This document shows positions 25,371 through 35,337 of a stretch of 64,000 nt of DNA, piece by piece (positions within the stretch are counted from its first letter, which is position 1; each line of letters begins with the position of its first letter). A program made the translations under genes and the position numbers. The stretch comes from Pontederia crassipes. Taxonomy: Eukaryota; Streptophyta; Magnoliopsida; Commelinales; Pontederiaceae. Location: contig CM060194.1 in the NCBI GenBank assembly GCA_030549335.1, positions 32,632,171-32,696,170 of the forward strand, read 5' to 3'. The notes beneath the pieces are model-generated. The model was not told the origin of the DNA. It made no database searches and saw nothing but the letters and a program-made list of their open reading frames with translations.

Positions 25371-26980
25371 TATAGTATCATTAGATTGATATTCAAGAAG
25401 CAAATCTTCACACAACATTTTTACCTTCTCCAATTCATTGTTTCTTTGGCTTCCATATAGCTTTGGGAAAAAATAGTTCAATAAATTCATCTTATATCTT
25501 GAATCCAAAATGGTCATTAATTTTTTTCCAATACTTGTCAAATTTAGAACTCATACTCAAAGCCATCGCTTGAATAACTTCATTAGGAGAAGAAAGCCAT
25601 TCATCCAAAGCAATTCTTGTTTCACAAACTTTAGGAAATAAGTTTTTAAAGTTGGATAGGTGAAACGAGAAAATAGTTCAGTTATATCATAAAAAACATC
25701 CAACTTATCACAAACTTCAAATATCATTATCCAATCTTCAACACTAGGGTAATATTTGCATTCAGAATCACATTGCTTTAATCGATAAAAAACATCTTTA
25801 TATGGCAAAGCAGAGGCCATCATCAAATAAGTATAATTTCATCTAGTTCTGCAATCTTGCACAAGTTTTTTGGAATAAGCAATATTCAATTGTCTACATG
25901 TATCACCAAATCTTTCTTCCATTTTGGATGTACCAACTCAAAAACTAACTCATTCTCTAATCTTTTTCAAAGAATCTTTAATTTAGTTAAACCATCTTTG
26001 ACAATCAAATTCAGAATATGAGCACAACATCGCATATGAAATATTATTCCTAAAAAAAAAGAAGTTGAAAGAATCTTATCAAAAATCAAGAGAATCATGG
26101 CATCATTGGTTGAGCAATTATCAACAGTTAGAGTTGATACATTTCTATCCAAATTCCAATCATATAAACAATTCAAAAGAACCTTCAAAATCCCTTCGGC
26201 ATTATGCGGCGCCGGAACATAAAGGAACCTATAAGAATAAAAATGATGCATATTAAAATTTATAGTTTCAAAATATATATAATAAACATAATATCAAGAG
26301 TAATCAATTAATTACCTCACAAGTCGGTGTTGCAAAGTCCAATTATCATCGATAATATGAGCTATAATGGCCATATGACCATTATTTTGATTTCTAGAAG
26401 TCCACACATCAATAGTTATTGCAATACGACTTGAATTCCTTTCAAGAATATTTGATGTCTTATTCTTCTCAATTCCAAATAGCTTCATAATATCACTTTT
26501 TATAGTATTACGTGAAACCACCTTGAATAAAGGTTGCATAGCACCACAAAATCATCTAAACCCAACATGATCAACTATAGAAAGAGGATACTCATGAAGG
26601 ACAATCATATTTGCAAGTTCCTTCCTTGCAACATCTTGACTAAATGAATAATTACAAATAACAAATGTATCACATTTATTGTCTAAAGTGGGTAAATTTT
26701 TTAGAGTTGCTTGCTTTGGTCCTCTTATTGTATGAAACTTACAAATTTTTAGATGATCATGCAAATGCTTCGTTCCATTTTTTGTATCACCACAAATATT
26801 CTTTTGACAATACTTGCATATTGCACGAAATTTTCCATCAATTAATTCTCTATGATAATGACTCCATGCTTGAGAAGTTAAACATTTTTTGTTTGGGCTT
26901 CTTTCTTCCTTCTGATTTTCATTTTCGGAACTTGCCGGATTGCTTTCAACTAGAGTGATAGATATGATTATCCGCTCCAT
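24948..26980 (-). pseudogene. hAT transposase (BED zinc finger, hATC), degraded
   Basis: Segments in coding order: BED zinc finger (CKYCQKN...HLHDHLKIC) at about 26750-26850; the TIDVWTSRNQNNGHMAI catalytic-region motif at about 26360-26440; a YVPAPHNAEGI...DNCSTND...MRCCAHILNLIV segment at 25975-26230; a middle region at 25557-25826 and 25302-25541; and the hATC dimerisation domain (DFLAIPISTVVSESAFSTRGR) at 24948-25253. A spliceable intron (gtaatt...ttatag) separates 26312-26539 from the segment below it. An in-frame TGA near 26550, where related proteins have Arg, fits a CGA-to-TGA change; a frameshift lies near 25965 and others are likely. The protein would cut and paste hAT ends, but this gene is dead. 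Confidence 0.8.
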
Positions 26981-27095
26981 CTATTTCTGCATAAAAATTT
27001 TAATTAATTAAAATGTAAGTAATTAAAAAAATATAAAAAATATCACAATTAAAAAAATGTGCTCAGCACTGTGCACAGAGGTGGCTCAACTCTGT

Positions 27096-27138
27096 GCACA
27101 GTGCGCAGAGGTGATCAGATCACCTCTGCGCACTGTGC
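27096..27138. repeat. Perfect 43-bp palindrome (21-bp arms, 1-nt centre)
   Basis: Bases 27096-27116 are the exact reverse complement of 27118-27138, around a single central A (27117). It lies upstream of the transposase start inside the hAT element, at the edge of a GC-rich minisatellite built from the same gcgcagaggtga-type motif. Confidence 0.9.
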
Positions 27139-27149
27139 GTAAAGGCGAA

Positions 27150-27390
27150 TCGTGCGCAAAGGTGATTTCGTCGCCGCCCCTTTCGACCGATTTCGCCTCT
27201 GCGCAGGTGAATCGTTGCCGCCCCTTTCGGTCGATTTCGCCTCTGCGCATAGTGTGCAAAGGCAAAATTGCCTCTGCGCAGGTGAATCGTCGCCGCCCTT
27301 TCGGCCGATTTCGCCTCTGCGCAAGTGAATCGCCGCCGTCCCTTTCGGTCAATTTTGCCTCTGCGCAAACGATTTCGGCCGCTGCCCCTT
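27150..27390. repeat. GC-rich minisatellite in the hAT 5' region
   Basis: About five imperfect copies of a 45-55 bp unit with the core cgcctctgcgcaggtgaatcg followed by gccgcccctttcgg. It is followed by gacgatgaccc-rich low-complexity sequence to about 27700. Several long frames cross it in both strands because of composition; none looks like a real protein. Confidence 0.75.
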
Positions 27391-28201
27391 TCACCCACGA
27401 CGACCACGATGACGATGAGCCCCTTTCGGCTGCCACCCCTTTCTCCCACGATGACCACGATGGCCATGATGACCACATGTGCCCTTTTCGAATCGACCGG
27501 ACCGACCCGTCGGATCGATGATGCCCTCGACCGCTTGATGACGAGGGGATCGACGACGATCCCCTCGATGATGACCCACCCTCAATGACAATGATGACCC
27601 GTCCTCGACAACGACGCCCTCGACGATGACGCCCTCGACGACGATGATGACCCACCCTCGACGATGACGCCCTCGATGACGCCGCCGCCGCCGCCACCGC
27701 TTGGGCTCAACGCGGCCGGCCGCGGCGGAGAGGTGAAGGAGAAGGATAAAGAAAGAGTTGAAAATGAATACCTTGTGAAGATGGAATCAGATTTATCGCC
27801 GGAGATGACATTGATGACCGACGAAGGGAAGCTAGTGGTCGACGGCTAGACAAGTGGTTTCGACGTCGGCGGCCGGCAATGGAGAGTTAGGGTTGAATTT
27901 AATAGTTGAGACTTGAGAGAAAGGGAGAAAGAAATGGATTGTTAGGGTTTGATGTTATATATATAATGGACGATTCAGATATAATCTAATAAATATAATT
28001 ATAATAAATTATTAATTATAAATAATGATTCGGGGACCCGACAGGGCAGGGTGAACTACCCCCGCCCCGATCCCCGAAGGGGGGAGCGAGGGCAGTTTGG
28101 CCCCATCCCCGCCCCCGCGTGAAAAAAATCTCCGAATGCAGGGCCCCGAATGGGAAATCCCCACGGGGCCCCGCAGGGGGCGGGGAATATTGCCACCCCT
28201 A

Positions 28202-28232
28202 CACCTTTCCTCTTGGTGCTTTTGATCCTACG
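28202..28232 (+). repeat. Last 31 bp of the 3' LTR of element B
   Basis: cacctttcctcttggtgcttttgatcctacg matches the end of the 5' LTR (6938-6966: caccctttcttggtgtgttcgatcttaca). It marks where element B ends and element A resumes. Confidence 0.65.
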
Positions 28233-31200
28233 AAGGCCATCGGCATAAACGTGAAAATGTGATGGAAATTAGTCATAAATGAAGTGAAATATTACAATTG
28301 AAACAAACATTGTCACTATGCTCATGATTGCATTGAGCCTAAGAATGTATGTCATAATCACAATTCATTTGAGAAGAGAAAATCCGTCGAATATCCATTA
28401 TGCTTAATCCATTCAGACATTTGTTCCTTCGATGAATGTTCCTGCAAGACATGATTTTTTTACTTTGTCATTTTTATAGATGACTATTCACACTATAGTG
28501 TTGTATACTTGATTTCTCATAAGTCCGAAGCTTTGGATTATTTTGTATGATTCGTGAACATACAAAATTAAGTTGATCACAAAATTAAAGCCTTGTAAAC
28601 CAACCGTGGATGTTAATATCTCTCTAACTTATTCAAAAAGTTATGTAGTGAAAGGAATATAGTTCGACAACTAATAGTACCAATGACTCCGCAACAAAAT
28701 GGTGTTACATAAAGATAAAAACGTACATTATTTGATATGGTTTGATTCATGATGACATAAGATAATCTCTTGATTTCGTATTGAGGAGATGCACTATTGA
28801 CTGCTACCTACATTTTAAATGGTGTATTATCAAAATTGATTGTCACCACTCCTATCAACCTTGGACAGGTCGAAAACTAATCTTAGTTATTTGCACATTT
28901 GGGATTGTGCAACCTATGTTTTAAACAACTCTCATAAATATGAAAAGTTGGATCCAAGTGGGCATAAATGTATCTTCATAAGATATTGTGAAACTTTTAA
29001 TTCTTATGTATTCATAAGTGAAAAGAAAAGATGGTATGGTGATAGAAATTGAAAGTAAAAATGTAGCATTCATAAAAAAAACTTTCATGAGCAAGGCGAA
29101 ATAGACAATGGATCCCGAGTTGGCGACACAAGAAGGTCACCTGTTAAGTGAGTTTGTCTTCTCCATCCCATAGTTTGATCTGAGTGAGAGAGATTTGTAA
29201 TCACCAACTGACGAACCTAAAAGTTTTCTTCGACGGACTACTAGAAAATATGTTCTGCGTTGAGGATTTAAAATCAAAAGGGTTGCATGAAAATAAGCCA
29301 CATGAAGCCTACATTGTAAGTCTTCTTATTGGAAGATGAACTTGAACAATTTTCTCGTCCCTACCAAGAAAGAATTGATAAGGGCAATGGAGGAAGAGAT
29401 ATGGTACATGCAAAAAAATCAAGTCTAGAACTTCGTTGATCTCTCATTAGGCCGTAAGACAATTGAGAACAAGCGGGTTCTCAAAATTAAATGTTGTATC
29501 GATGGATCATTTAAAAGATATTAAGTCCGCCTAGTAGCGAAAAGTTTTGCTCAAACAACGGGTGTTGTAAGATTTAGTTCAATTCACTTAATATGAGCTG
29601 TAGTCACCCATATGGACTTAGGATTACATCAAATATATGTAAAGACTGCATTTCTCAATGGAGAACCAAATAAGGAAATTCAAATACAGCAATCTCAGGG
29701 CTTCATTCTAAAAGAAGAAGAGTGCAAAGTTTGTAGATTGCATTGATCTATTTATGGACTCAAACAATCATTTAGACAATATTATCTTAAATTTCATCAA
29801 TCAATTATTTCTTTCAATTTTAACATGATTGATGAATATCATTATGCGTATGTTCATAAATTCAAGTATTATTTTGCTATCCTAATATTATATGTGGACG
29901 ACATTCCGATAGATGAAAATAATAAGAATTTTGCCATTACCATTAAGCAATTATTGTCCTCCATGTTTGAGATGAAGGATATGCGTGAAACAACCTACGT
30001 ACTAGGTGTAAAAATCCAACGAGACTGTTCCAAAAGATTTCTTGCTTTGTTGCAGGAATCATACATAAAGAAATTGAAACACTTTCATATGGATGGTTGC
30101 AAATCCATTGACATTCCTATTATGAAAGACATGATTTTAAGTCTAGACATGTGCTCTAAAATTTGTATGAACAAAAGAAATGTTGAGTGTTCCATATGAA
30201 AGTGTGATCGACAGCTTGGTGTACGTTATGATGCATACTCAGTCAGACATATATTTTGCCATGTCAAGTTAATCTAGAATGCCAACATTGGAAGGCGATG
30301 AAGATAATCACGATATACCTCAAGAGTACAGAAGATATTGCATTATGCTATCACGGAGAAAGTCTACAACTCATTGGATTGATCGATGCAGATTGAACTG
30401 GTGACGTTGATGAATGAAAATCTACCTTTGCATGTACTTTCTTACTTAACAATGGTGTTGTTTCTTAGAGTAGCAAGAAATAAAATTACGTGACATTGTC
30501 AACTATGGAATTCAGAGCTTGTTCAATGATAGAATAAGAAGCTTTATTACTTAAAATGATTGCTTTAGCCTCAGTGTTGTAAGACCCGACCCGGTCCAAC
30601 TAATTGGACCAATCAGATCGATGTTCGGGCACTAAAATGGCCCGTGGGTCGGTCAAAACTCGGTCATGCGATTGACCCGCTTTGATCCGATTAAACCCGG
30701 TCAAAACTCGGCTTCAACCGGCCGACCCGAAGGATTTGACTGACCCGAATGGGTCAAATTATAAAATATATATAAATACAAAAAATATTAAAATTTTTTA
30801 GAAATATTATTTATATACATCTTTACTTCAAATTTATGTTTTAACATTCTTCTTTATCGTATATATAATATTTCATCGATATTTTTATTTTTTATAATTA
30901 CCTCACGAGATTTTTTTAGAAAATATTCGATTGATGATTCAATTATTGCTTACTTTATTATATTATTTGATCTGAATATTTTATTATATTATATTTTTAT
31001 TTTCTTCTCATTAAGATATTACATATTAATAATATTATAATGATCACCTTAACTTATTTTATTTTTTATTAATTTATATTATCTAATTCGACCATTCGGT
31101 TCGACCCGATCCAATCGGTCCGACCTGACCCGTTAGGCAATTCGGGTCGATGGCCGGGTCGGGTCTTACAACATTGTTTAATCTTTGAGTATTTCTGATA

Positions 31201-31430
31201 ATGTTTAATGAAGAAGATGATCCTTCACTGTGACAATCAAGTAATTATTATTTATGTGGAGGAAAAATACTATTGTAAAGGAAAAAATATTGACACGAAG
31301 TACAAATTTGTACGAGATCAAGAAATCAAAGAGAAGATCCCAATTGAGTATATATCAACGCACAAATGATTATTGATCCGTTTATCAAACCATTCATAGA
31401 GAAGTATTCTTGCGACATGTAAATGCCTTA
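28233..31430 (+). pseudogene. Gag end and pol remnants of copia element A
   Basis: After the end of B, gag of A resumes with a decayed CCHC-like stretch (28285-28345). Integrase remnants follow (about 28440-29050, with a LDPSGHKCIFIRY-type segment at 28950-28985), then reverse transcriptase (about 29380-30170, including LYVDDIP at 29889-29910) and RNase H sequence (30180-30575 and 31175-31430). Broken many times, and also split by a MITE at 30578-31170. Confidence 0.7.
30578..31170. mobile_element. Inverted-repeat element (MITE), 593 bp
   Basis: Perfect 17-bp terminal inverted repeats TGTAAGACCCGACCCGG at 30578 and its complement ending at 31170. Beyond them the ends are rich in gacccg/cgggtc motifs in both orientations; the core is extremely AT-rich and non-coding. 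It is inserted in the RNase H region of element A. The flanking duplication is unclear, so the superfamily is unsettled (hAT-like subterminal motifs). Confidence 0.8.
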
Positions 31431-32025
31431 AGGTTGCATAAATATAAATGTAAAAGTGTACTCAAGTTTTTCAATGAATAAAAGATTATCTTTTTAATAA
31501 ATTCAACTTTATAAAGTCTTGTTATGCATGTGAAAAGTATGTCGATCATGCTTGAATTTGTTTCCTCACACGAACAAACCCGACACTTATCAAGATAGCG
31601 AACGAGAATGAAACATGTATAACATAATGTGATTTTAAAGTATGTTGAAACACAAGTTTTAGTAACTCAATGTTGTCTAATTAAGAGAGAGATAACATAT
31701 GCGAGATTCAAACTTGGTGCTATATAAGAACGAGCAATTTAAAAACTCGGATCAAACGCTAGAAGATAAAGATTAAACTTAAGTCTGTATGATGTATAAT
31801 TTTAACAGAACTATATATACACTCCTTCAGTGGGAGTCTCCACCAGAGTACTTGTATTTAGTACCATAAGACGACCTAATGACATGATGAATTGATTAGT
31901 TCAATGATTATCATGGTGTGAGTATCTGACAAATGATTCATATGTCTGTACCCTTAGACTATTGACTATATCTTAAGAAAAAGAATTAATGCTTGCTACT
32001 TTAGCGGAAGACTCAAAGGCAAAAG
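31431..32025 (+). other. 3' untranslated part of element A
   Basis: AT-rich sequence between the RNase H remnant and the small hAT MITE; no gene seen. Confidence 0.45.
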
Positions 32026-32292
32026 TAGGGGTGTTCACGGGCAAATTTTTTTATTTTTTTCTTACTATTTTTATATTTTGTTTAATATAACAATTTTATT
32101 TAATATTTATTTTAAAGTATAAAATAAGTTTTCTAATTATTTAATATTATTTTTGCACTTAAAATATTTTATTTCAATTTTTAAAAAATTTAAATCAAAT
32201 ATAAGATTAAGTTTAAATAAAAAATAAAAAATCAGATTGATCGGGTCGGGTCGGATCGAGTCATGGGTTCACGAGTCGAGTGAACACCCCTA
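32026..32292. mobile_element. Short hAT-type MITE, 267 bp
   Basis: Ends taggggtgttcacggg (32026) and gtgaacacccccta-like gtgaacacccctaa (about 32280-32293) match the widespread plant hAT MITE terminus CAGGGGTGTTCACGG. The core is AT-rich, with a gggtcgggtcgg motif near the right end. Flanks share caaaag, but out of register by one base, so the duplication is imperfect. Confidence 0.75.
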
Positions 32293-32672
32293 ACAAAAGC
32301 AAAATAGCCTATCAAGCTTCATCTAGAAAAGCAACTAGTTCACTATTAAAATACACGAGTAGGAGGGAAAGAATTGTTATTAGACCAACTATTTTCCTTA
32401 TGTTGAAAAATATAATGCATATGAAAGTTATCACAGAGCAAAACATATATTGTCTTAGCTATGCTTCAAGATTGATTTAGAACATAATGAGTTACATAAT
32501 TTGAGTATTTGTTAGTTCACATCTGAATTGTCATGAATCCCTAGTGTCATGGCATACATTTTAGAGATAGCTGAGCCAAGACACGCTTGTACTCCACGAT
32601 TTATTTACTATTTCTGGATGAATGAAAGAGTAAATTAATGTCCAATGCGGACAAGTGAGAAATTAAAGGAGG

Positions 32673-32995
32673 TACTCTTTTGGGTATTGGTGGGCCATGC
32701 ACGAGTCAGCGTGCGTTTGATGACAACGCGTGCGTTGGGTGATAGTAAATTGTCCTCTCACCTAAGTCTCCTTCATCTTGTTCTTTTCTTATAAAAGGAG
32801 AACATTACTGAGGATTCAAGATGTGCGTTTCGTGTAGGTTCATTCATGGCTAATCATTTTGTTCCCCTAAGGTTCAATTTTCAATCCCGAAGTACAAGAG
32901 CATTTGTCAAGTATTAGTGAAAAAACCTCGACTATTTATTTTCGAACAATAATTATTCCATAATCTTTTGATTTATATATGTTATAAATTTAACA
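32673..32995 (+). repeat. 3' LTR of copia element A
   Basis: Follows a purine tract (aaattaaaggagg) and shares ordered blocks with 1799-2137: ttggtgggcca, aattgtcctctc, aagtctccttca, a TATA-like cttataaaagg (about 32788), caatcccga and the tttatatatgttataaatt end. The right copy has an extra ~45 bp between the TATA region and caatcccga. Confidence 0.65.
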
Positions 32996-33251
32996 ATTGC
33001 CATGGTGAAGGATTTCAAGCCTCTTAGAACTTCTAGGTGTATAGAGGAGGAACTGGACGCCATACTGATGTTGGATGGAGAAAAAGAGGTTGGCAATGCC
33101 GAGAGAAAGGCCAGGCTTGTGCAAACGGAGTGGATTGAGTTCGGGGAAAAAAATAATCACTCTTAGGGGCATCATCCTTTTTTTTGGCAGAATGAGAGTT
33201 TTGTTGGAGGTGCCATCTTTTTTTTTAATGTTTCAGGCACGAGGACATGCG
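32996..33251. other. Sequence between element A and the CACTA-like block
   Basis: Mixed-composition 250 bp with short frames on both strands; no family recognised. Confidence 0.4.
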
Positions 33252-34600
33252 CACTATAACAAAATAGTCATTTAAGAACACATAATTAAAGACACAAATT
33301 GAAGTGTCCTTATTTTCTACAAAGTGTTCACTTATAAGGACGCTTTTTATGACATTGTCATTATTATAAAATAATAAGGACGTAAATATAATTAGCATCC
33401 TAAGTTTTAAAATTTTAAGACACATTAATTTTGTATCCCTTTTTTAATTTAGAATGTAAATATATTTTAATTTTGAACCTCGTAATTTGAATGAGCTAGC
33501 GACGCAAATTCTATTGGGTCTCAATAATATTTGATCATGGGGACATTTCTTATTCCTAATGATATTTGATAATAAGGATACTTCTTATTATGTGTCCGAA
33601 TAATATTCGATAATAAGGACGTCACTTGTTATGCCTCCCAATAATATTCAATAGTATGGACATCACTTATTATATGTCCTAATAATATTTAATAATAGGG
33701 ATGCCGCTTATTATACGCCCTAATAATATTAGATAATTGAGACACTATTTATTATGCATCTCATTAATATTTGATAATTGAGACACTATTTATTATGCAT
33801 CTCATTAATATTTGATAATTGAGATACCATATATTATGCGTCCTAAAAATATTCGATAATAAAGATGCCACTAATTATGTGTCCCAATAATACCTGATAA
33901 TAGAGACAACTTTTTATATGTTTCAATTATATTCGATAATAAGGACATCACTTATTATGCGTCCTAAAAATATACGATAATAAAGACGCCCTTATTATGC
34001 ATCCCGATAATATATGATAATAGAGACGTAACTTATTATGCGTCCCAATAATAATTGATAATAGGGACATCACTTATTATGCGTCCTAATAATTTTCAAA
34101 TAATAGAGACACCGCTTATTATGTGTCCCAATAATGCTTAATAATAAGAGCGTCACTTATTATGCATTCCAGTAAAATTAGAAATAGAAACGTCGCTTGT
34201 TATGCATCCCAATAAATAGGGATGTCTCTTCTTATGCGTTCCAATAATATTAGATAATAAGGATGCCACTTGTTACGCATCCCAATAAAAAGTGACGTCG
34301 CTTTCTATGCGTCCCAATAATATTCGATAATAAGAACATCATTTATTATGCATCTTAAAAATATTCGACAATAAAGACACCACTTATTATGTGTCATAAT
34401 AATATTCGATAATAGAGACATCACTTATTATGTGTCCCAATAGTACTAGATAATAGGGACGTCGTTTATTATATTCTCTATAATATTCGATAATAAGGAT
34501 ACTATTTTACTATGTATCCCTAAAATATTCAATAATAGGTACGTATTTTCTCAAAAATATTTGATAATAGGGATACTATTATTATGTGACACTAAAGTAT
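33252..34600. mobile_element. CACTA-like end followed by a 41-bp tandem array
   Basis: Starts CACTATAACAAAATAG, a CACTA-type terminus, and goes on with gacac/gtgtc motifs in both orientations. From about 33515 to 34580 comes an array of roughly 26 diverged 41-bp units with consensus aataatattcgataataaggacgtcacttattatgcgtcc in pieces: each has a GGACG-type half-site and a CGTCC-type half-site about 12 bases apart. No opposite terminus and no transposase were found, so this may be an internally expanded or truncated CACTA end. It lies 0.7 kb upstream of TSB. Confidence 0.6.
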
Positions 34601-35217
34601 TCTATATGGGGTGGTCGTTACTTATTATTTGCTTCTACATAAATTAATTTATGTCCTTAAAATTGAAATATAAAATAAATTATATAATATTCATTTGATT
34701 CTACCAACTATAGCTTTCATTAAGATTAAGATTTTTAAATTTTGGTAACAAAAACAAAACTACTTTTCATAGCTAGTTAGTATATTCTATAGCGTACGTA
34801 AATGTGATTTCTCTTGTGGCACGCCAAGCTTTAATTTATTTTATTATTTATTAAAACTCACATTATAAGTTATAACAAAACTGAGACAGATTGCTTCGGA
34901 CCATATCAAAATAGGACACATACAAAATTAGGGGATCATTGATGAAAATTGCTCATTCCAATTCAGACGGAGATAATTAGCATTAGGCAATAATCATAGA
35001 GATCTGGAAGCTCTGAGGACGTGTCGCAAATTCATTAGCTAGAGGAGTAGGTGGGGCTCCCGGGATGAGTTGTGCTGTCGTTTATATTACCTTCCGAATC
35101 CGCACATCGGATCCTTTTCGCCACGTTTCAATGTATCTAACAGATTCTACGCGCACAATTCAGGTCCACGTATCCACCATGTACGAGACAAGATCAACGT
35201 TGGATTGCTAATCTACG
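34601..35217. other. Upstream region of TSB
   Basis: AT-rich to about 34900, then mixed composition. It holds no gene. Probably includes the TSB promoter region. Confidence 0.5.
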
Positions 35218-35228
35218 CATATATATTT
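35218..35228 (+). promoter_or_regulatory. TATA-like box of TSB
   Basis: catatatattt lies 110-120 bp upstream of the chosen start codon, followed by a GC-richer leader. Position and sequence suit a core promoter. Not experimentally supported. Confidence 0.4.
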
Positions 35229-35337
35229 CTATGCATCACTGGGTACATGAGAGTCAGCGAGCGAGCCCTCCTGGGTATTTAGTGAAGCAGGCACCGGCAG
35301 GTGACCGCACGCACGCTTACCAGGAGTCGCCCTTCCC

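Larger units (their letters stand above)
23973..28201 (-). mobile_element. hAT transposon, 4.2 kb, with both ends
   Basis: Ends tagggatggca (23973) and tgccacccccta-like tgccaccccta (ending 28201) form the inverted repeats. Flanks caccttcc (23965-23972) and cacctttc (28202-28209) match at 7 of 8 positions, fitting the 8-bp hAT target duplication. Both subterminal regions are rich in ccccg/cgggg motifs (23990-24120, 28020-28190). It encodes a transposase of the BED-finger / RICESLEEPER type on the minus strand and sits in the 3' LTR of element B. The transposase gene is interrupted, so the copy is probably not autonomous now. Confidence 0.85.
4959..28232 (+). mobile_element. Sirevirus-like Ty1/copia element B, inserted in A
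   Basis: LTR retrotransposon inserted within gag of element A. Parts in order: 5' LTR 4959-6966, primer site 6967-6980, gag about 7130-7870, protease/gag-pre-integrase about 7900-9145, integrase about 9160-9900, reverse transcriptase about 10100-10960, RNase H about 10970-11620, a long post-pol region 11621-17278 with an extra frame, and a 3' LTR beginning at 17279 whose last bases are at 28202-28232. The gag type, the order of parts and the long region after RNase H are typical of the SIRE lineage. It is broken many times (well over ten) and swollen by nested insertions. A target duplication at its edges is not clear. Confidence 0.75.
1799..32995 (+). mobile_element. Ty1/copia LTR retrotransposon A (old, outer host of the nest)
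   Basis: Outer element of the nest. It is bounded by two related but diverged LTRs (1799-2137 and 32673-32995), with a primer-site-like stretch right after the left one, copia gag sequence at about 4190-4958 and copia integrase, reverse transcriptase and RNase H remnants at about 28233-31430. The gag text stops at the start of element B and its zinc-knuckle-like region resumes at about 28285, so the two halves were once contiguous. It is heavily broken (well over ten disruptions plus the nested insertions) and clearly the oldest retroelement here. No convincing target-site duplication was found at its outer edges. Confidence 0.72.

Noticed and set aside
27057-27697. Protein genes in the GC-rich block
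   Set aside because: Frames are open on both strands at once through a minisatellite inside a hAT element; they are products of composition.
33515-34580. CRISPR array
   Set aside because: The units are diverged and contiguous, without unique spacers, in a plant nuclear context next to a CACTA-type end; this is a tandem repeat.
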